From positions 387,461,039 to 387,525,038 of the forward strand of contig CM046879.1 in NCBI GenBank assembly GCA_025667525.1: a DNA stretch of 64,000 bases. Reading direction: 5' to 3'. This DNA comes from Glebionis coronaria (lineage: Eukaryota; Streptophyta; Magnoliopsida; Asterales; Asteraceae). Shown here piece by piece: positions 48,508-61,649 of the stretch. The translations under genes and the position numbers were made by a program. The stretch's first letter is position 1; every line of letters starts with the position of its first letter. The notes under the pieces were generated by a model that ran no database searches, had not been told where the DNA came from, and worked only from the letters and a program-made list of their open reading frames with translations.

Positions 48508-51445
48508 GAATCATTTTCGTAAATCATAACTTAGGCCAAAAACATTTTATAGGAATCATTGTCGTAAAAACACCATTCAATACATTTTATAACGTTGTTT
48601 ATAAAACAATAAAAATCGTTATATAAAACAATTATGTAAAACCGGAACACGGGTATAATCATAAATAAGACCCCATATTGCTAGTCAGACAATATATTAT
48701 AATTCAAATCACATATTATAGGTTATTCCTGAGACCACAGCCTCAGTATTACCATTATCATTATTATTATCGGATTGTTATAAGCCGCATGACATTCTTA
48801 CCTTTCAATAAAATATATCGGGTAGCTAGCCCAGATTTCATTTTCCCATTTAAAACAGCGTGTCGTCACAATAATCACGCTAAATATATCCATGTCATAC
48901 ATAAATTCGCTTACCAATCAATGTGGCACGACGGGGATCAACTGCTAAGGCGCGAACTGGGGTGATCTTCCCCAAATAGTACTATTATATGCATAAGCGT
49001 CTACCAAATCACGGTAGTTCATAATTGATGCTAATGGGACTTATAGTGACATAACCTAACTTTTAATAATCCATTTAAATCATCCGTTGGGTCATTCAAA
49101 TCAATCGGGTCCATATCAATAAGCATACTATCAGGAACACTTGTGTTCTATTTTTATTAAAACTAACATGTTATCTCCCTCGCGGGTTATAAAACACTTA
49201 ATAAAACGTTTAAAAGAGTGCGAGGCTATGAACTCACTTTGGCTGGGAAAGGCGGGTTATCGGCAATTAGGATGTACGGTACGTGCCTCGATCACGGGAA
49301 CCTAAACAAATTATACTCAGTCTTAGACTATCGACAGATGACTTTATAAAAGTTGTTATGTATATGTAATGATGTCATAACATGATGATCAAGTGGGGTT
49401 TTATTTCCTTTCACAATATTATTAGTTGTTAAGTACATGGTTAACTTAGTCTAGTTATACTAGTTTTAGCCCATGTATATGTTAAGGCCCAATAGGCCCA
49501 TTAAGAGTCCAATAATATTAAACCAAACTAGTTGGGTCTAGTGGTACAACAAGGCTAATTTGGCCCATTATGGTCCATTAGTTATAAAGCTTTGTCAATT
49601 TTTACTTGTCAAGTGTGTTTACATATCACTATATGTTATATAAAAATGTTACATTAGACGGTCCGGCCATCTAAGTTTTATTTGGCGAAAACGTTAATCT
49701 TTCGGTTTTAGCCGAAAAGACGTAAAACTTATATATAGTTTGTAGTTTTAGAAAACATTTGAGTTTTATTTTTATAAAATGTAATATTTACTTATTATAG
49801 TGTATAAACATATTTTATATTAGTTATATCAATTTATTGACTTATACATACTTATTTTGTATAGTATTTCACTTTGAGTGCTCTTTTAATAATATATACT
49901 TTAGTCAAATCTGATATAGAATTTCAAGTCCACCATTTTGATCATATCTTGAGTTATACAAGGAGTTGAAATCCCAAATTTTTACTGTATAAACTACATG
50001 ATATGTGCTACAAATAACTCTTTTGTAGCTCCTGCTCAAACAACTTCTAATTATTTTTAATAATTCGTCCAAAACAGAATAGACAGATTAGTACTACAAA
50101 AGTGTTTTGGCCATATCTTGATCATTTTTAACTTTCCATTGAGTGGCCAATTCACCACTTGTGTAAAAATCAATTATCTATCTGCGTATCTAAAAATCTA
50201 AGCCATTTAACCAAGTGAAGATATTGATACTTACTATTTTAAACAGCCTATATGTCTAGTCATGATTTTAACACTTTCACTTGTAGATTTTAACCTTTTT
50301 AACCTAATCTAGTAACACAAAATCCCCACACAATATACTGATCATCATTTATCATCATCATACATATACATTTTTGAAGAAAATAGACAAATACATGTAC
50401 AAAAATAGTTAGATGATAGACGAAAACAATCTCTACACCAACCAAATGATGGAGACCTTTAATCTTAGTGAAGGATCAAAGAGATGATTACACCAATTAG
50501 AGCATCCTTGTTGAACCTTCATATTCATATATCCATCCTAAATTTAGCCATGCATGAACCCATTGATCTAAGATCCAATCTCAGCCCTAGAACTCCAAGA
50601 AAACTTCTTTTCACAAGTTGGAATCACCTCCAATCATCCTCCTTTTTAGTAATTATCATCATGTTTGATTGTAGATTTAGTTGTAGGTTAAATTTTGATG
50701 AAGAGGGTGAATTGGTGATAGTAGGGGACGGACACAATAGGGAGAAGGGAGGATAGATTGGGAAATTTTCTTACAACACATGTAAAAATGTGGTGTGTGT
50801 GTGAAGACTAGGCTTAAATACCTAGTCAACACATGAGACAAGTCCCATGGATTTGGCCAAAACTTGACACCAAAGGGGTGTGGTATCTTGTGAAATCCGC
50901 CCATTATAGGGGGTGGGACAAGTGTAAACTTGTTTCATCCCCATTATTTTACGGGTACTCCTTGATTCTAGTTTCCTCGATTTATGTGCCCTCGGGTAGA
51001 TTTCCGAACAACATTTTTATAAATTATGAATCTACGACACAAAACGATTCTAATAAAAATTGTCTCATAAAAAACGGAGCAAAAAAGCGTAAATACGTAA
51101 ACCTAGGGTTCCCGGTTTAATCATAAAAGACGTTAAATTATGCACTTAAGCCCTAATTTCATCCCGTAAATTTGTGTTTTCATGAACCCACATAAAAGTA
51201 AAATTTCAAAATAATATACGAGATTGAATTTATTATCTGAAAATGTCAGACTATCATAAAAAACGGAGTACGTAAACGTAAACACGTAACGTAGAGCTTT
51301 CCGGTTTAGATGTAGACGATGCTACTTTAAGACGTAAACCAAATTGCTTCCCAAAAGTGAGTGAGTTCATAAACTAACAATAAAACAATGATTATAAATA
51401 ATACTTGAGAATAAAATAATGACCTTAAATTGACGGATTGTCACA
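48508..51445 (-). repeat. 5' LTR of G1, 5' part
   Basis: Continues 15382-15754 after the TSD; together about 3306 bp. It begins (minus) TGTGACAATCCGTCAATTTA at 51445 with the duplicated start unit. It holds the TATA and stem-loop pair near 49697-49742, and the intact Helitron target near 48989. Its right flank is Athila-like DNA. Confidence 0.87.
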
Positions 51446-54182
51446 TATCTATTCACCCACATACTAAAATTAAACATTGTCCTCAATGTTTCGAGTCTAA
51501 GGGTAGATTACCCCATACTAGAGACGAAGAGTCGAATGCTTAGGATCTACTATGGAAAAGGTAAGCAACAATAAATCTAAAGTCTTTTATGAATTATGCT
51601 ATAAAAATTATCATTAGAACAACAAAGGATATGTCATGGATTCGTGAAAAGCCTCTTCAAGCAAACGATCGAGGCTCACATAAACAAACACGAGAGGCTT
51701 CAATCGTGGCGATGATGATGATCTAGATAACACATTCACAAACAACCACGAGACAACGAGTTGGAAGGGCACAAATCCCCTCACATTAAGTACATTAGAA
51801 AGCGATAATAGAACATGGATTAGCATGGGATCTCCCCCACGAAGCACCTCGTTTATGATTACCGAGTCATGATCTCGACTCGATCCCCATAATGCTAATT
51901 ATCATTGGGGAAGGTGACTTAGTTGAGGTCGTCCAAAGAAGGGACTTCCCCACCGAAGTAGTGCTTAAGCCTATTTCCATTACCTTGAAGTTAGGTCCAT
52001 CATTTTGAGCTAGCTCGATGGTCCCAGAAGAAAAAAACACGTGTGACGGTGAATGGACCCGACCAACGAGATTTCACCTTTCCAGAAAATATATTCAGAT
52101 GAGAGTTAAAAAGCAACACTTGATCACCAATGTTAAAAACTCAGTTTTTAATTTTAGCATCATGAAACTTTTTAGTCTTTCCCTTAAAAAAATCAATGAA
52201 CTTTCATATGCATTATCACGTAATTCATCTAATTCATTAAGTTGTATTTTCTGGTGATCTCTCACGGTCTTCAAGTTAAAGTTTAAATGCTTAAAGGCCC
52301 AATATGCCTTGTGTTCCAATTCAATAGGCAAATGGCAATTCTTCCCATACATTCACTTATAAGGAGTGCACCTAATAGGTGTCTTATAAGCGGTGTGGAA
52401 GGCCCATTAAGCATCATCGAATTTGTCGGACCACGATGAACGGTTCTATCCAATAGACCTCTCCAAAATCCTCTTCAAAGCTCGATTTGAAACCTCAACT
52501 TGCCCACTCGTTTGTGGGTATAAGTCATAGAAAGACGATGTGTAACCCCATATTTCTTTAGAACCTTTTTGAATTGGTCATTACAAAAATGGGTTCCACG
52601 ATCGCTTATAATCGCATGAGGGGTTCCAAACCGAGCGAATAATTGCTTCAAGAACTTGACTACCACACGAGCATCATTCGTACGCAAAGCCTTAGCTTCT
52701 ACTGACTTAGATAAGTAGTCGACGACGACGAGGATATACTTGTTTCCATGGGACGATGGAAACGGTCCAATAAAGTCAATGCCCCAAACGTCGAAAATCT
52801 TACAAACTTGGATTATATTTTGTGGCATTTCATCAATTTGAGAGGATTTTTCTTCACGTTGGCAAGAATCGCACGACTTAACAAGTGCGTGTGCATCATG
52901 ATAGATCATAGGCCAAAATAAGCCGGCATCGAACACGTTCTTAGCCGTGAGATTAGCACCGTGGTGACCACCCGTGGGTCCCTCGTGACAAGCTCTAAGG
53001 ATATTAGAAGCTTCGGTACCAAAAACACAATGTCTAACGAGTTGATCCGCACAAACTCGAAAGAGATAAGGGTCGTCCCAAAAATAGAACTTGACATCAC
53101 GAAAGAATTTTTGTTTTTATTGTGTCGTCATACCCTTGATTATGAAATTGCCCGCATGGTAATTTGAAATGTCCACAAACCATGAGGCGTCTCTTTTGAA
53201 TTCACCACACCAAGAGTCTCAAGAGGAAATGTTTCGGTAATTTCCTTGTTCTCGAACTTATATTTTTGAGGATATTCTAAGCGAGAGAGATGATCGACCG
53301 CTAGATTCTCTGCTCCTTTTTTTGTCAAGTATGCTAAAATAAAATTCTTGTAACAGGAGAATCCAACGAAGCAATCTCGACTTTGCATCAAGCTTAGAGA
53401 AGAGATACTTGATAGCCGAATGATCCGTATACAGTATGCTTTTTTTATGACGAGATAAGGTCGGAATTTCTCAAAAGCATATACCACGACAAGTAATTTT
53501 TTTCCGTTGTAGTATCTTATTTTGAGCCTCGGTCATCGTCTTACTAGCATAGTGGATAGGCAAGAAGTGCTTTTCATGACGTTGCCCTAAAACGGCCCCA
53601 ATTTGATAATCACTTGCATCGCATATGATTTCAAAGGGTAATTCCCAATTAGGAGCAACATGAATGAGAGCTTCGGTAAGTTTCCTCGTAAGAGTTTCAA
53701 AAGCTAGAACACAATCTTCCTTAAAGATGAAAGGAGCATCTGTCTCGAGAAGGTGTGTCATAGTTCGAGATATTTTTGAAAAATATTTGATACTCTCACA
53801 TGGATCAAGCCACTTCTAATATTGACAATTCCAGCCCTTGAAGTCTTCCAACTTTGGTAGTCTTAATTATTCTTTTTTTAAACTTGGAAACTTGTCATTA
53901 AAAGTTCTCCTTCTTCAAGAATAAACATCTTCCATACTTTAACTTGATTACTTGGTCACTTTAAGTCCTTCTCTTGTCTTTTTCTTCATAATTGAACGTT
54001 GAAATTCAATTGTTTGCTTCAAATTTGTATCCTTGTTACCTAAACAAGCACAAACACAAATACCCACATAATTCTGATATTTATATCCTTGTTACTGTGT
54101 TTTAAGTGGTTTTTGGATCATAATTGATGAGTGGTTTCACACTTACCAACTCGACGATAAAAGCCCGCGTGGTCTGGAAACT
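51446..54182 (-). mobile_element. At2: old Athila-like element, internally deleted
   Basis: On the minus strand, 54140 to about 53800 resembles the early part of the At1 LTR, including GGATACAAxTTxAAGCAAAC and then an AAAAAGACAAG run. It abuts the end of RT at about 53797. PR, gag, the primer site and most of RT are missing. RNase H and integrase remains follow, then a noncoding tail with ACATTGAGGACAATGTTTA, as in At1 near 28523. G1 is inserted in this tail at 51446. Confidence 0.75.
52095..53797 (-). pseudogene. Athila-like RT end, RNase H and integrase of At2 (decayed)
   Basis: The end of RT (FSKISRTMTHLLETDAPFIF) leads to RNase H (CDASDYQIGAVLGQRHEKHF, 53761-53471), then a frameshift to 53487-53140 ([18 protein letters not shown]). 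The integrase finger is [11 protein letters not shown] near 52970. The core is 52936-52475 with [12 protein letters not shown] and [14 protein letters not shown]; a frameshift after HRLSMTY removes the catalytic Glu from that frame. The C-terminus is 52352-52095 (YGKNCHLPIELEHKAYWA). Closely similar in wording to At1 pol, clearly an older relative. Confidence 0.9.
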
Positions 54183-57100
54183 TGTAACACCCCCAAATTT
54201 ATATAATTCAATACAGCGGAAGACTCGTTGGTGTTACGGGATAGCACATTACTCACATCATAGACAACGCATAAAAATCGCGTCGTTTAATAATAAAGCA
54301 TTTTCCATTCATAAATATCAAATTTTTACATAGGTCCCAAGTCATTGTATTTCATACAGGTTTTACAAAGCATTTGAATGGAAAATTATTATTTAAGTGC
54401 GGGCCATGAATTCTTGTTGTCTTCCCGAGAATTACCTTCAAGTACCTGAGATAAAACATGTAAAAAGAAATGGTCAGCGATAACGCCGAGTGAATTCATA
54501 GAGTTTAATGAAATCCATCAATATAACATCGGTATAAAATTATTACCGAAAATCATTTTGTACAAATAATTTTAATAGGCCATAAAATAGCCAAAGTCAT
54601 TTTATACAAATCCTTATCAAAATCATAATATAGGCTTTCGCCTTCAAAATCATTATACGAACCGTCGTCGTTAAAAACATCATTCAATACGTTTTATAAC
54701 GTTTTATAGATTAAATAAAAACCATTATATGAATATGGTTATATAAAACCAAAACACGAACATAATATCAATGATAAGACCTTGTATTGCTAGTCAGGCA
54801 GTATATCGTAATTCAATGCTTAAAGCAGTATTTCGTTAATTGGATTATTATAAGCCGCATGACATTGTTACCTTACTATAACCAACAACGGGTAGCTAAC
54901 CCGATACTCAATTTGCCCATCTAAGTTAGCGTGTCGTCACAATAATCACGGTATGGAAATTTTCTCACACATAAATTCGCTTACCAATCAATGTGGCATG
55001 ACGGGGATCAACCGTCAAGGCGTGAACTGGGGTGATCGTCCCCAAATATTACTATTATATGCATAAGCGTCTACCAAATCCCGGTAGTTCATAATTCATG
55101 CTAATGGGACTTTTAGTGACATAACCTAACTTTAATAATCCATTTCATTTCATCTATCGGGTCATTTAATCATTCATCGGGTCACACAATCATTCGGGTC
55201 CAAATCAATAAACATACAATCGGGACAGATGATGTCCTATTTTATCAAAACTAACATGTTATCTCCCTCGCGGGTTTATAAAACATTTCATAAAAACATT
55301 TAAAAGAGTGCGAGGCTATGAAATCACGTTGATGTGGGAAAGCGGGTTATCGGCAATTCGGATGTACGGTACGTGCTTCAATCACGGAAACCTAGACAAA
55401 TAATACTCGTCTTAGACTCTTGTCCAATGACTTTATCAAAATAATAATTATGTATACATATGATGATTTTATATATATGATGATTATCAATTGGGTATAT
55501 ACATCTTTACTCATTCATTATAGTGTTTATGTGTTGGTATGTTTCAAGACTAGTTACACTAGTTCAACTTGTTTACATTTTAAAGCCCAATGGGCCTATT
55601 ACAAGCCCAATACTATTCATTAGCCCAATATACTTTTATTATCAGTATTATACTTTATATGTTGGGCCCAAATGGGTTAAGCCCAATAAATAATTTTATA
55701 AGTGTTTTACCAAATTAGTCGGGTTTATTGTCCATGAAGGCTACTTTGGCCCGTTAATGTCTATATGTTGTAAAGCTTGTGTTGTATCGATTTTTACTTG
55801 TTATATATGGTTATATATCAGTATGTGAGTTTATAAAAGTTTACATTAGACAGGTCCAACCGTCTAAGTTTTATTTAACAAAAACGTTAATCTTTCGGTT
55901 TTAGCCGAAAAGACGTAAAACTTAGTATATAGTTTTTATAACTTATAAAACTTACCAAACTACCATTTTTATATAATGTCCATTTATTTATCCTTATGCA
56001 TTTTTATATAAATGAAATATATAAGTTAGTGGGTTTTAATTCACATTTTATACTATATTAGTTTGATTGCTTATATAATAATAGTAAACATTAATTTCAC
56101 AAAATCAGTCCTAAAAATCTAGTTTACTAAAATGATCATATCTAGAGTTATACATGGAGATAGAACCCCAAATTTTTATCACAGAAACTACATGATATGT
56201 GCTTCATTTTATTCCTATAGCTACTGATGAATCAACCTTTAATTATTTTATAAAATTCGTCCAAAACAGTGTACACAGATTTGCACTCTAAACTTGTTTT
56301 GATCATATCTCACTCATTTTTATGATTCCATTGCATGGCCAACTCTCACATGTGTACAAGTCTCAATACTCACTGTATATCAATTCATCTATACTCTTTT
56401 ATCAGTTCATCATATGGTTATTTACTGTTTTTATACAGCCTACTAAATTAAGCAAGATTAACTATTTTTACATATAGTTTTTCATCTTTTTACCCATGTT
56501 TATCAACACCAAATCCCCAGACAATACTTTTATCATCATATATTCATCATATACATATACAATAGGAAAGAAAATACATGATTACATAATCAAAATAAAA
56601 ATAAGGATGGGAAGAATGATCCTTATACCACCATAGTGATGAAAATGTGTGGTTGATGAATAAGGCTTGGATTTTGATGGCAAAACTTGTGATATACCAT
56701 TATCAACTTCAAGATCACCTATCTTCATGAATCATCTTGTGGAAAATCAGCCCTTTACTCCTTTGAAAACTTGTTTCTAGATGTTTAAATCACCACCAAT
56801 CTATAGAGCTTTAAAAGGGCTTCATCATATGTGTGAATAACACATGATTTCATGGTTAAAATTGATCAAATGAGGGTGTTTATTGATGAATATGGGACGA
56901 ATTTTGGGGAGGAAAGAGAGAAAGTTGTGGTGGTTTGCATGGATGGAAATGGAGAAATGGTTTAGTGAAGTTGTTTTGTGGGTTGGTGGTATGTGTAGCT
57001 TACTTGTTAAGCTTTAGCTAACAAGTGTTAGCTTGTTAGCTACAAGTTTGCCACATCTTATGATGTGGTGTCTTTGTAGCCTTCCCATATAGTGGGGTGG

Positions 57101-57627
57101 GACAAGTGTATACTTGTCTCATCCCACTAATTTACGAGTATTCCTCGATTCTAGTTTCCTCGATTTGCGTGCCCTCGGGTCATTTTACGAAAAACGTTTT
57201 TATAAATTATGAATCAACGACACAAAACGAATCTAATAAAAATTGTCTCATAAAAAACGGAGTTCAAAAACGTAAATACGTAAACCTAGGGTTTCCGGTT
57301 TAGTCGTAAAGGACGTTAAATTAAAATCGTAAGTCCTAATCTCTTCTCGTAAATTTGTGAGTTTATGAACCAACACAAATTTAAAATTCCAAAATAATAT
57401 TCACGGATAAATTTATTTCCTGAAATGTCGGAATGTCACCAAAACGGTGTATGTAAACGTAAGCACGTAACGTAGAATCCTCCGGTTTAGACGTAGTCGA
57501 TGCTACTTCAAGACGTAAATCCAAATTTCTTCCCAAAAATAAGTGAGGTCATATTATAACATTAAAATAATGTTTCTAAATAAATATTGAGAATAAAATA
57601 TCAACCATAAATTGACGGATTGTCACA
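54183..57627 (-). repeat. 3' LTR of gypsy element G2
   Basis: 3445 bp, from TGTGACAATCCG (minus, 57627) to GGGGGTGTTACA (54183). It is the least interrupted copy of the G-family LTR here and shows the duplicated start unit (second start near 57436). The Helitron target is empty near 55050. The PPT-side tail adjoins at 57628, which shows it is the 3' LTR. Confidence 0.87.
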
Positions 57628-58531
57628 ACATTTACCCCTAAACAGGATCTTTGTCCTCAAATATCATCTTATCTTACTACTCGCTTCTTATAGAGTTAAA
57701 GCCATGTGGGTATTTCCTCCACATTCGGTCTTTTCTCACAAGTATAATTCATTACAATACGCGAGTTTCATCAAACATAACTACGGGAATAAGATCAGGC
57801 TTAATGTTGACTTACTTTCTCTATCCATGATGTTCACGGGTTTTTTATTAATGCAACTTTTCGCCGATCTAAACTTCATTAAGGAATAGTCAGATTTTCA
57901 CTTGATAGACATTTCATCAAGTTAGATATACGAATCATAATTTACGCAGCCCTTGAAGTCCTAGGGTAGATCCAGCTTATATGCCTTTCAAACCAATCTT
58001 TTTACATCTCAATTGTCCCATACTACGGGGACTTATATCCCATGATCTTTCAGATCATCTATTCATTTTTCCAAGGTGAAAATTTTTGGCATAACTTCGC
58101 TACCCATCTGGTACTTCAAGATCTACATTTCATATTTACATAACCTCCTGCCCACTACCGGCAGTCAATAATCAGATCCTAATTTCAACAATCATTTCAG
58201 GTCTCGCGGGTCGAGTATGTTGTAAGGTTAGGTTCGCCATCATAGGAAACCTTAAACCTAAAAGACATGTCCAACTCACAATGGGTGTATGTCGGGTGTC
58301 TTCATCCCAACTCCTACTTATAAATGCTCTAATATATATCCTCACAAGATTCGATCTTGATCCTAATACGAAAATTATCAATGATAATCTCTCCAAAGGA
58401 AAACGATTTTACATTTTATTACCAAAGGTCAACCATTCAAACATAAAACAGAACTTATAGTATTTTGTATCGTTACTTTACCTCGTCCCTTCGATTGGGG
58501 TGATACACAGTACTCTCATCAAGATTCGCTC

Positions 58532-58750
58532 TCAATGACTTCTAAGCAAATCTCTAGAAATTCGATGCGAAGCGAGGATCTTGATAGAGATGATCGATAC
58601 ATGCACACCGTATTTACACAACACCTTTAAATACAAAAGAGTCAATTTCTTCATCAAGAATCTATCATTAACAGGAATGATATTAGCAGATTTGGTCAGT
58701 CTGTCGACGATGACCCAAATCGAATCAAATTCAGATGATGAACTTTGCAA
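58532..58750 (-). pseudogene. Integrase core fragment of G2
   Basis: FDSIWVIVDRLTKSANIIPV is the first block of a Ty3/gypsy integrase core (catalytic D upstream of WVIVDRL). YLKVLCKYGVHVSIIS follows, but the second catalytic Asp (SD-R) is replaced (IISIKILASH). Short and inactive. Confidence 0.8.
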
Positions 58751-59896
58751 TAGCTAGACGTTTACTAATGTATGAGGCAATGACTGCCTTCATAATTTTC
58801 CATTAGTACAACTTCTTCAGATAAAGATACATTAGATCAGGACTGATGTAAATAGAATACTTAAACTTATAAGATTCCAACATAACTAAATCTCAAAATC
58901 TCCATATTTAGGCAACTACAAGTGGTCTTTAAAAGCATTTAACACCATAGGCTTCTCAATTCTAATGGTTCACATTAGTCACGAACCCCTTTTTTTATCT
59001 ATATTATCCTTTTTACAAGTATCAACTATATTTGAAATTGCTCGGTAATTTATTTTGCACAGTCATTATTAAGGAAAAAATCCTAATTTATTCTTTATCC
59101 TTTTTACGTAATGCGTCAGTATCTATATTCACCCTTCCTGGTGAAATAGTTATCATAACCAAGATTCACTCAGAATTTCTTTCTTTCTTCATATTTTATA
59201 AGTCTTAATTTTGTCTCATCTATCATTTTTATCAGTTTTGCTCAGTCCGACGTCTAAAGCGTCGATAATTATTACAAGTAATTAAATAATAAATAATTAA
59301 TTTTATGAAATGTAAGCGTAAAAGTTTTAAATTTTCTCAGTTCGACCAATTTTATAAAAGTATTAAAAATAAATTTGAATTTAATTAACAAGATTTTTGT
59401 TGATTTATCGAAAATAATTAAAATAATTAATGAGATCCGTAAATGTTCGAAAAATCTTTGTTTATACTTTGGTCAAAAAATTTCATAGTTGAAAAGCAAA
59501 AAGTGTCGTTTCAAATTTCAAGTCATGGTTTAAATGGTTTCCTCAATCCCTCTTAGGTTGTCTTGAGGTATACATGAATATTTACCCCTAAACAGGAGTT
59601 TAGTTAAATGTTCTGGGTATAAGGGAATAATCCCTCAAAAGTTCTTTTCGATAAAACATTTGTCAAAATATATTTGCACTTTCTTTTTGGTAAAACCCAA
59701 AGCCTTAATGGTTCCAATTTTTAAAGAGTCAATATATTCCAATTTCTATTAATCACACGGTCAAATAATATAAAGGATTAAGTCTTAAATCTCATGTTAA
59801 ATATTCAAGGTACAGGTTTTCATTGTTCGGCCAATTCAGGGCAATCTATAAATAATTATCAACTTCTTCTTATTAACATGAAACTCATAATGTTCA

Positions 59897-60088
59897 TTAC
59901 AAGTTCTGGATGTAGTGATTGGAATAGATAATCTTTTTCGCGGATGCGAAGTTGATGATAACCATGTCGTGGATCAAATTTTTAAAACATACGCTAGAAC
60001 CTTGTAAATGATCGAACAAATCTATCATCTTGGGTAGTGGATATAGATTTTTAATCGTCAATTTACCTAATTCATGGTAATTCAACAA
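59897..60088 (-). pseudogene. Reverse transcriptase fragment of G2
   Basis: YHELGKLTIKNLYPLPKMIDLFDHLQGSSV matches the N-terminal palm of gypsy RT. It then degenerates. The catalytic DD block is not open. Confidence 0.8.
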
Positions 60089-61649
60089 ATATAAGGAATG
60101 ATAACACCATAGCTCTTCATGATGACGAGCTTGGTAGAATAAAAGTTTTCTCCGACAACTCTCTTAGTTGTACGGTAATTCTTTTAATTCAGATGGTGCT
60201 GACGTACAGTGCACACGCCACGGGTGCAGCACCAAGAATATAATCAATACCATATTCAACTTGCCTCAATGGCGGAAGTCTTAGGTAATTTACCAGCAAA
60301 TACCACTTTTAAGTTCTTTCTATATTATAATATCTATGACTAATTCACAACCATTCATGGTATAAATTTCAAGTCTAAAAGCAGGATATGGTCATCCATC
60401 AAGAATTATTTAGGTCACTTTTGATAATCAACATCTTATCTTTTAGGGGAATTCTACTCGAGTTCCCATCAATTAAGACAATGTCATCATGTCATAATCA
60501 ATCAATTCATTCTACTGGCACTATCCACTTTCCAGTTTCATTACTGTTGATAAGATGTGAACTTCTCAAAAGACTAATAATAACTCATAATCATTCACAA
60601 ATTCAAGGATATCAAGAGACATAACTAACCTTAAAAGAGTAAGGTCAACGCATAATCTACGTGATAGAATTTCAAATCAGATAAAGACGAAAAAAATTTA
60701 ACGAATATGAATATATCCCATGTTTTCATAATTTGAGTACGCATTCGAAAGCTCCTCGGATCGTTACCCAGGTCATTCAAATGAAATCTAATCAAAAGAA
60801 ATGATAGGAACGTCGATACATCCAATCGGGTATCAACACTCGGTAATCATATACTTTTCCTAAGAATCTCGCCACGGGAGATTTGGACAAGAAGGGAATA
60901 TCAATTGTCAAATAAGACAAATTTCGCAGATGAGTAAATTCTACTCAGAAGAATAGATGCTACAGGCACATATGTAGGTGTCCCTAACACTATGTCCCTA
61001 TTTTTCACTTCTTGCAGATCTCATAAAATTTAATTTTTCACAATCTTCAAAGAAAATGTAGTGTTTATTCATTAGTTTTATGGTGACTACTAATCAGCCT
61101 TGCATGGTCCATTCCAAATTGTATGTAGGCGCGCAACTATATACAATTTCAAGATTAACGATGCAATACTCAGTTCGTCAAAATTTTATCATCATGTTTA
61201 TAATAAAAACATTTTCATGCTTAATTCTTAAATAAGAATCAGAAATAAATTTACAAAGATTTTCTTTGTTATGAAAACAAATAAGTTTTCCAAGGTGTTT
61301 TATAAACAACTTCATTTCGATAATAATCACTTATAGATCTCACTTCGAATAATCCTTATAGTGATGAAAATTCAATTTTTCTCAAGGGATACTATTTTAT
61401 CTTATAAAAACAATGAGTGATCTGCAAAAGAGTGATGAAAAGTTGTTCACTAAGAACTAACTACAATATGCTAGGAAATGAGCTTTAGCCAAATAATCAT
61501 GAGGTTCATGATCTCAATGGCACTCAAAAAGAATAATCCACAACGTAACTCAAACCGAGATGAGTACTTGTTCAATGGTTGCATCACTAATGCATGCATT
61601 AGGATGAAGCAAGAAAAGATAGATATCATCGATACATGTAGAATTTAGC

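Larger units (their letters stand above)
57628..61649 (-). mobile_element. Internal region of G2 (decayed pol)
   Basis: The PPT-like stretch TTACCCCTAAAC (plus) lies at 57632. On the minus strand, integrase and RT remains are at 58532-58750 and 59897-60088. The rest aligns by eye with G1 11140-14190. It is cut at 61649 by another LTR end. In G1 the same position continues AATCAAAGATAG, so 61650 is an insertion point. Confidence 0.8.
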
